NCBI GenBank assembly: GCA_015179125.1
Contig: WHVA01000252.1
Location: forward strand, 62,001 to 126,000
DNA length: 64,000 nt
Origin: Gautieria morchelliformis
Taxonomy: Eukaryota > Basidiomycota > Agaricomycetes > Gomphales > Gomphaceae
Reading direction: 5' to 3'
Shown: piece after piece, positions 57,610 through 64,000 of the stretch
How positions within the stretch are numbered: position 1 is the stretch's first letter
How the letters are laid out: each line of letters opens with the position of its first letter
Notes under the pieces: generated by a model
Databases searched by the model: none
The model's input: only the letters and a program-made list of their open reading frames with translations
Told to the model about the DNA's origin: nothing
Made by a program: the position numbers and the translations under genes

Positions 57610-58740
57610 ATGACGGTCACAGGTGCGCATGTATCTCGCCTCGTTCACGCCAAGGAAATATTAAAGGCGGCGCACTGAAGTCCAAGTCCTCTTTCACGGC
57701 TCTCTTTCGAATAAGGTTTGCATTTCTCTGGGATCCCTGCGGTATACAGCCTATTGAATTTTATTTTCACAGCTGTAAGTGCAACCTTCGGGTCAGTGCT
57801 AGACCATAACGTTGATTTCATATTATTATGAAGCTGCAAATTTTTCGTTTGGTGGGAGGCTATATCGTATGTCCCTATTAGATGCGTTTCTCGACTCCAA
57901 TTGACAAGTACAGCATTGCATTGATAACCGCTAGCGTTGAAGGTAAAGGAACACCTCATCAGAGGTTTGTAAGGTAATACTGACAAGTACCATAGTAATT
58001 TTAATTATCCGTGTACGCTCCCTTTCTCCTCGTATAAAGTGTTGGAATGTAATTTGTTACAGGTTTATGCTGTTTATGATTGCAACAAACGCATTCTCTA
58101 TGGCGTGGTTGCTTTGTTTCTGCTATTGCTAATCACCACTGGCATCCTTTGGGGTTTCACTGGTAAAGTTCCGGATATCAATATTCTTCCCAGTACATGC
58201 TCATGAACTGAACAGGCCTAGGAACACATCCCATTGACAGCATAGCTGGGTGCTTTGCTCCTACTACGAATCTATTGGGCCTGTCTTTCGTTCCGGCAAT
58301 TTTGAACGAAGTAATCCTATGCCTCTTCATGCTTTACCAAGCATGGATAACATATAAGAATAATCATGGCTCACGGTTACTCAAGATACTCATTCGGGAC
58401 AGGTCAGCATCCTGTTTGTCTGGTCTAATCATCAGCCTGGCAGCTCTAATGAATAGGCGACAGTGTACTGTACTTTTCCAGGTCAATGGCTAGATGGCTC
58501 ACTCCGATGCCCTAATAACATTTACTTCACAGCATCTCTGTTACTCTGCTTTTGAATTGCCTGGTCACTATCTTTGATCCTCCATTTCTTAGGCAAATTG
58601 GATTTGGGTAAGTCGTTTAAATTGTTGAGAGAACAGATGACATTAATGACATTGTTTCAAGGTGGGCGTATGCAGTACCTTGCACTATGGGCAGCCGCCT
58701 GCTTCTCAGCATGCTTCAACAAGCATCCAGAGACCTAGAG
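57610..58740 (+). pseudogene. DUF6533-type membrane protein gene, copy D
   Basis: Same exon order as copies A and C: a first helix region (about 57750-57870), VYAVYDCNKRILYGVVALFL (about 58063-58125), a GLSFVPAILNEVILCLFMLY exon with QAWITYKNNHGSRLLKILIR (about 58275-58405), then RQIGFG and the GSRLLLSMLQQ-like end (about 58600-58730). It differs more from A and C than they do from each other, and it lacks the HHF segment seen in the other copies after the second exon. An early stop follows EILKAAH and TAATAA closes the penultimate exon in my model. It directly precedes the intact SET-MYND gene. Confidence 0.55.
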
Positions 58741-59114
58741 TCCACATCGGCATTTTAAAGTGATACGCTATGGCAGTTTGAACAATAATTATACGGCACC
58801 TGCGCCCAAGTGTCAAAAAAACAAATTGCGCGGGCTTGCGTGAAAGCCCGCGATTTCGCATCAATGCGCGCACGCGTTCACTGCCAACTTACTGTAGATC
58901 AGTGCTAGAGTAAGGGCCGATACCGGCAGATCCCTCTGGAACAGGATCGTAGAAAATTGTACAGCCGCGCGGCAACGGGACTAGTACATACATGTGTGCC
59001 TGCAGCTTTCCCACGAGGTTTCCAATTGCAGGAGCAAGGGATTTAATAGTTGTGCCGGGGAGATTGCCGAAGAACGACGTAAGGCTCTTTACGTAGTACA
59101 CCTTAGCTGCAGTT

Positions 59115-61372
59115 ATGACATCTTTCGCTTCCAAACAAGCCCAGAGGAACTCAAGGAAACCAAAGTCTTTTATCAATCCTTCCAATACCCCGGCCGAGTC
59201 TGTCGAGACTTACATATCCTCTACATCTACCGAGAAGAGTTACACTCCTGCCGGACTATACAGTGGCTTACCGTCAAACCTAGAGCCCAGGCGAGACGAG
59301 GTGAAGGGAAGAGGAATATGGTCTAAACAAGTATTCAAGAGAGGTTAAATGTTATCGTTGTTAAGTTATACTCATACAATAACGTATAAAATAGGCAGTA
59401 TTCTCCTTAATCACCGACCTCATGTTTCAGTTGTTTCAACACCGAACTTGTCCACTTATTGCTCATTCTGCGTCTCCACGTGTAAGAACAATGATGTTTT
59501 GAAACGTTGCGCGAAATGCAAGATTATTTGGTACTGCTCTTCGGTATGCTGTCAGTTCCATGTCGGAATCAACTTGAACCAAGCTGCTGATTTCTCCTAG
59601 AAGTGTCAAAATGATGATTGGGCACTCCACAAGTACGAATGCTCGGCAATAAATAAATGGGTATCTAATTCTCCGGACGGTTCTGTTCCCGGTGAGGCAG
59701 TACGAAGCTTGGGCCGCCTCCTTTGGGGGAGAAAAGTGGAGGGTGAGACCAGTCCGTGGGTATGTCCGGGAACCAACGAATGATATGTTCTTACATTTAC
59801 ATATCCCTCAGTGGAGGGAGATTCAGGCCCTCCAATCGCGTGGGTCAAGTTCTTCGTGACTCGATGAAAGTTTGTTCACTTTGAAATCAGACCGATCGTC
59901 TTTACCTCCATCAGCTGTCGAATCTCACACACGACTCGCCCATGCCTTAGTTCATTACCTTAGTGTCGCATCTCCCGTTGAGCTTTCCCCCTATGGAATC
60001 CAATCTTCCGGCGATCTGGTCGACCTCATTTCTCGGGTATGTCTGTTTATTACTTGAGTCGTAACTTTACTCTACTATACGCATTTTTGTTATTCTCTCA
60101 TAATTCTGATTACATTCTATCATCTAGTTCACGACTAATACGTTTACACTTACATCCCCCACCCTCTCACCTTTGGGAACCTGCGTTTCACCCCTAGCAG
60201 CTCTCTTCAACCATTCATGCCTCCCCAACGCCGTCATCGTATTCCCTCATACATCGAACTCTAACTCCCGCCCGTCACTTCAAGAGCCAGTGTTGCATGT
60301 CGTCGCCCTCAGAAATATATCGCCAGGAGAGGAGGTGACTACTACTCTCACCGCGTTAACCTTTCTTAATAGGCCACATTCCCACCCTGCAGGTACTAAC
60401 CGCATATATTGACACAACCTTGCCCGCCCCCCAGCGTCAGCAGTCGCTTCAAGCGACATACAACTTCACATGCGCATGTGTGCTATGCTCCCATACCGGA
60501 ATTGATGCAAGAGAAGCCGTGTGGTGTCCTAAGGTATGCGGGGGCTTGTGTCCCGCTCCCTTTGGTGAAGGTACGAGATAATTAGCATGCTATGCACTAC
60601 TCGCGCCTACAACTAGTTTATATAGAACAGATAGAGCCATTACCGCGGTGTGCGAATTGCAGGGCGACCTATACGCAGTCCGCTGCACATGATATCGAGG
60701 ATCAGAGGCGAATAGGACAGGAAGCTCTCGACAAGGCTACCTCGTTACAATTTTCAGGTTTGAGCACAATCGACCCTTCTGGTTGTTTGCTGATGCTTGC
60801 GTCGCGAAGATCCACCAAAAGCGCTCAATCTCACCTCTCACATGATTCCTCTTCTCGAAAGGCATTTCCCGCCATCTGCGCATCCGCACCTAGCACTTTT
60901 GCGACTACACCAGTCCCTTCTCATTACTGCTCTTGCATCCTCCACTGATGCTGATCTACTGGACAACACAATTCGTGCGACAGCACGTGCAGTTGCTGGT
61001 ATCACTGCCGTCCTAGACGAAGGACACCCCGTGCGAGGCGTAGGTCTTGCAGAATTAGGAAAGCTTCTGGCTGTCGATGAGCCGCCGCCGCCACCAACAT
61101 CTACGACATCCCCGTCAAACTCAAGTGCGCAGTCTGATGTGTTTCCACCGACTGGGGCTGCGCGTCTAAGGCTCGCCATAGACACCCTCAAGCGGGCGTT
61201 GAAAGAGCTGATGATCGGCTTTGGTGAGAGTACATGGGGAGGGGAGGTAGGAACTGAGCTCAGGGAGGAAGTTGTCAGGTTAGAAAAAGAGCTGAGTATT
61301 TGGCAACGCGGTGTCAAGAATGCTCTACAGAATATAGCACCAGGCAAAAGTAATGGTAATATAATGGCCTGA
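59115..61372 (+). CDS. SET-MYND (SMYD-like) protein lysine methyltransferase
   Basis: Nine exons: 59115-59343, 59395-59543, 59601-59759, 59812-59839, 59891-60036, 60128-60334, 60393-60570, 60626-60757 and 60810-61372. They give about 596 residues with all phases consistent and introns of 51-91 bases. The SET domain starts at GRGIWSKQVFKRGSILL (residues about 64-81). It is split by a complete MYND zinc finger (C99, C102, C115, C118, C124, C128, H136, C140), and resumes with NHSCLPNA (265-272), SPGEE and VLTAYIDTTLP (about 302-317) and a Cys-rich CAC..C post-SET region. Such proteins use S-adenosylmethionine to methylate lysines. The C-terminal third is helical with a Pro/Ser-rich insert. It converges on fimbrin with 137 bases between stops. 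I chose the ATG at 59115 because it opens the frame leading into GRGIW. Confidence 0.9.
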
Positions 61373-61509
61373 TGGCTATTTATTATATGTAATCTTCTTG
61401 TTTGATTCGTATTCGTACTTGCCAGACGTACAATCTTCACAGTAAATGTTCATACTAACACAGGCACAACAACGACCTCGGAGATACCTTCTCTAAGCAG
61501 GGAGATCAA
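61373..61509. terminator. Shared 3' region of SET-MYND and fimbrin genes
   Basis: The 137 bases between two convergent stop codons must hold both polyadenylation regions. The left half is AT-rich (TTTATTATATGTAAT). The transcripts probably overlap at their 3' ends. Confidence 0.45.
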
Positions 61510-63873
61510 TCATAGGCGAAGGCTCATCAAACTTCCAACAAATGTCAAAATCTGAATGAACAATTAGTTGTCATCTAACTTCCGAGCGCATGGTGGCACA
61601 TACTAGTCGAGGTCTGACGTCTACGATATCCTCTGGTACTAGGAAGATAAGCGCATTCATCTTACGCGCGATGGAGATCGCCAATTTGGCTAGAAGTACT
61701 CATCAGAAAAGGGCGGGTGGTTCGGCTAATTGCGACGGACCGTTTTGCCTACGATCTTCGTAATCACCCGTCTCGCCGACGTTTACCACCATGCTGAAAT
61801 CTACGATTCCAGGCTGCAATGCGTCGAGGAGCTCGAGGAAGAACACCCCAGTGGTGATTGACGGGTCTTTGAAGGACCTGATCTGCTTAACTGAAGGTTT
61901 GTGCTTCTGTGCGGTCGTGTTGGCCCACTTGAGCATTTCAGTGTCAGAGATCGGACGCTTTGTTCCCGAGAGGGCAGAGAGAGTCTGTGTGATGTTAAGC
62001 CTAACGGCGGCATGTCACGCTAGTATCCAGGATAGTGTAAATGCTAAACATACCGCATCAGCTGCCACACAAGCCCGAGCACCAAAGTCTTCGTGCCATC
62101 AACAATATCAGCACCCTGCACGCCGACCATGTGTAGTCTGTTCTGCGAGGCAAGATCGACCACGTAGTTCGTGTTCTCGACGGCCTTGAACCGTGTCAGG
62201 CGTGGCTGACTAGCCGTAAGTTCGTCATCCTCATCTCCCTCCGCCGGGATAACAAACCCAGGAGTGCCGGGCCCCACAGCTTTAGGCTTATTGACACGAC
62301 GCCAGACAACACTACCTGGAACAATCTTGTCGAAGGCCTGAAGAATGATAAGGCCATCTTTGAGATTCTCGAATAGGTTGAATACTGCAGGATCCACGCC
62401 CAGGGAGTTCAGCCACAGTGTGAATACGCGTGCCTCGCGTTCCCCTTCGGCATCGAAGTCCTCTACCACGCCATAGTCTTTGGCTTCTTGCGCGTCCAAA
62501 GGTTCGAGGCCAGGATGTGTGTTGAAAAGGTTGGCGACGAAAGCCAGGTTAAGACGTGGGTTACCAGAAAGGAGAGATGGGACAGTCAAGTATTTACGGC
62601 ACCCGATAGAATCTGCATTTCTTAAAACCTGTCGATGGGTGAGGTAGCTTTATGATTGCGAGAACAGCTGTGACATACCTGTTCGGCCCGCTGGCGGAGA
62701 TCACGCGTCTGGAGAGGTGCGCGAGAACATTGCTCCGGCTTCAACTGATTGAGAAGCACGGTATAATTTTCACCATCATTGACATCCTTGCTGAAATTAT
62801 TCACTCTGAAAGTAGAAATAATCAGCGCTTGCGCCGCCTGATACGTCGAAATAAGGGACGTACCTCCGGTGCCAACCTGCTGCCTTCAAGTGATAATTGA
62901 ACCATCGGAGAAGAATCTGGTCCGGAGTCAACCTGAGAAGATCCTCAATGGTCTCATCATCCTCGCATAGACGATATAACTCGGGATGGATCTTGATGTC
63001 GACACGAGCAAGCAAACCACGCCGGATGATCTGCCAGATCAAACCTAGAATTAAGTGCTCTCTTCCCTCTGCAAGATCTGAGCTACCAATGTTGACGACA
63101 GAGCAACCGATAGCTTTAGCAGAGGTGATAACGATGTTGTTGTTTTCGGTGATCTGAAAGGCATTAAGGGGTTTACGTGCAGTGGGCTTGTTTAGAACAC
63201 GAGAGTCGATAGTGTCGGGAACGGAGTCGTTGATGAGTTTACAAAGGACTAGGCCGTCTCGACATTCATCGAATAGCTGCATTGTCGAGGTTGGTATAGG
63301 CAGTCGACTGCCAATATCAGGATCGCCTTCAAGAACCTGCGCAACCCGTCAGCTGGGGCTTCCAGGTCCGAAAAGAAAGGATCCCGACCCCATTGATATG
63401 GCTGGTAAACTCTGTTCGCTCGTCCTCGTTGATGGTGTGGCTCACGTTCGCATTAGATCCCTTGACGGTAACCTTGCCTTGTCTTGTAGGTAAGACTGAA
63501 CTTGATTTTTGTTCCCTAAGCTTGGCGGCAAGCTGGATGATGAATTACGTCTGAGAATTTATTGAAACCGAGGTCATTCGATGTCTCAACTCACTTCGAC
63601 CCAATCCTCTAACTCCACTTTACCGCTGGCATCCACGCTGACATCCTTCAAAGTTTCCCGAACCAAATCGTAAGACTCTCCGCTAGCTTGTAATGCAGAA
63701 ATAACCGCTGGCTTAGACACTCGTCCGGGAGTATCTGTGTCAATTGAGCTTCACGGTGTCAGATCATGAATAACAGAGCACAGCGTGACAACTCACTTGA
63801 ATCGATTTATTAGATCGAGCATCTCCTCTTGGGAGACCTGAGGATATTTCTTTTGTAATCGTATTGCCTGCAT
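61510..63873 (-). CDS. SAC6: Fimbrin (actin-bundling protein)
   Basis: Nine exons on the minus strand: 63797-63873, 63595-63748, 63389-63532, 62864-63336, 62679-62805, 62054-62628, 61741-62000, 61604-61689 and 61510-61551. They give about 645 residues, close to yeast Sac6 (642). The N terminus has an EF-hand-like region (SIDTDTPGRVSKPAVISAL). Four calponin-homology domains follow in two actin-binding units, with family landmarks DGLVLCKLINDSVPDTID, LLRWFNYHLKAAGW, LNLAFVANLFNTHPGLEPL, KDGLIILQAFDKI and IRSFKDPSITTGVFFLELLD. The end is VPEDIVDVRPRL / ILTFVGSLM. It cross-links actin filaments in cortical patches and cables during endocytosis and growth. The start at 63873 (MQAIRLQKKYPQ) is the conserved one. 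The open frame continues upstream to 63984, so a longer N terminus is possible. Intron 3 starts GTCGGG, a weak donor. Confidence 0.95.
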
Positions 63874-64000
63874 TCTGGGATTTATCTGTATAGTAGGGGC
63901 AAGTCGAGGTTGAGTCTGAGGACGGGAAGTTACAAAGTCCGCGTCACGTCTTTGGATATTTGTGCTACTGCGTAAGTACCGCATTGTACGTGCTGTGCTT

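Noticed and set aside
58889-59185. Minus-strand frame containing FGFLEFLWACLEAKDVITAA
   Set aside because: It begins without ATG and overlaps exon 1 of the SET-MYND gene on the other strand, which is supported by consistent splicing into the SET domain.
58994-59326. Plus-strand frame with SYDIFRFQTSPEELKETKVF
   Set aside because: Overlaps SET-MYND exon 1 in another frame; it ends without linking to any exon, while the MTSFASKQ frame leads into GRGIWSKQVFKRG.
52840-59350. Idea that the repeated block is itself a transposon
   Set aside because: No terminal repeats or target duplications bound it, it contains spliced host-type genes, and its edges differ between copies.
1-64000. CRISPR arrays, prokaryotic operons, rRNA genes
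   Set aside because: None seen; the window is eukaryotic, with spliced genes throughout.

Overview
This window looks like a transposon-rich stretch of a basidiomycete (Agaricomycetes-type) genome. The evidence is: genes with many 50-60 base introns, DUF6533-type seven-helix membrane proteins, a DUF6532 gene, a Plavaka-type (EnSpm/CACTA) DNA transposon, fungal Ty1/copia and chromovirus-type Ty3/gypsy elements, and a basidiomycete-style fimbrin gene. Only the last 5 kb reads as ordinary host sequence. There, an intact SET-MYND gene (59115-61372, +, nine exons) converges on an intact fimbrin gene (61510-63873, -, nine exons).

Layout. 1-6243: an old copia element on the minus strand, carrying a solo LTR with a perfect 5-base target duplication. 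7369-9593: a degenerate DUF6533 gene plus exon 1 of the SET-MYND gene (cassette copy A). 9594-13648: a 4055-base hAT element with an 8-base target duplication, inserted into that exon 1 copy; it carries an intron-containing fragment of the Tup1 WD40 corepressor gene. 13671-14973: a CACTG-starting repeat-rich stretch and an unrecognised spliced gene fragment. 14974-33719: two related, broken Ty3/gypsy elements in head-to-head orientation, the second interrupted by a very young, whole-looking chromovirus (23543-30103). 33720-35345: the 3' end of a second copia element and a chromodomain fragment of another gypsy element. 35381-36473: a truncated, divergent DUF6533 gene. 36772-43061: a Plavaka-type transposon with two divergent genes, a spliced transposase of about 964 residues and a DUF6532 gene, sharing a 197-base promoter that holds a perfect 16-base inverted repeat. 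43062-46009: an unrecognised degenerate gene ('gene X', minus strand) with a foldback MITE inserted. 46010-52286: a third copia element. 52287-56104: the rest of cassette copy C (DUF6533 pseudogene and an internally deleted SET-MYND copy). 56105-61372: cassette copy D (start of gene X, DUF6533 copy, intact SET-MYND gene). 61510-63873: fimbrin.

The unifying story is a small host cassette (gene X, DUF6533 gene, SET-MYND gene) that was duplicated at least twice. One complete SET-MYND gene remains; the extra copies decayed and became landing sites for hAT, copia, MITE and other insertions. Because the copies align to each other, several insertions can be checked against an internal empty site. 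The items I find most worth following are the Tup1-carrying hAT element, the Plavaka/DUF6532 divergent pair with its promoter palindrome, the extra reading frame of the young chromovirus, and the chimeric SET-MYND pseudogene at the duplication junction. All gene names come from reading motifs by eye; no database search was run.
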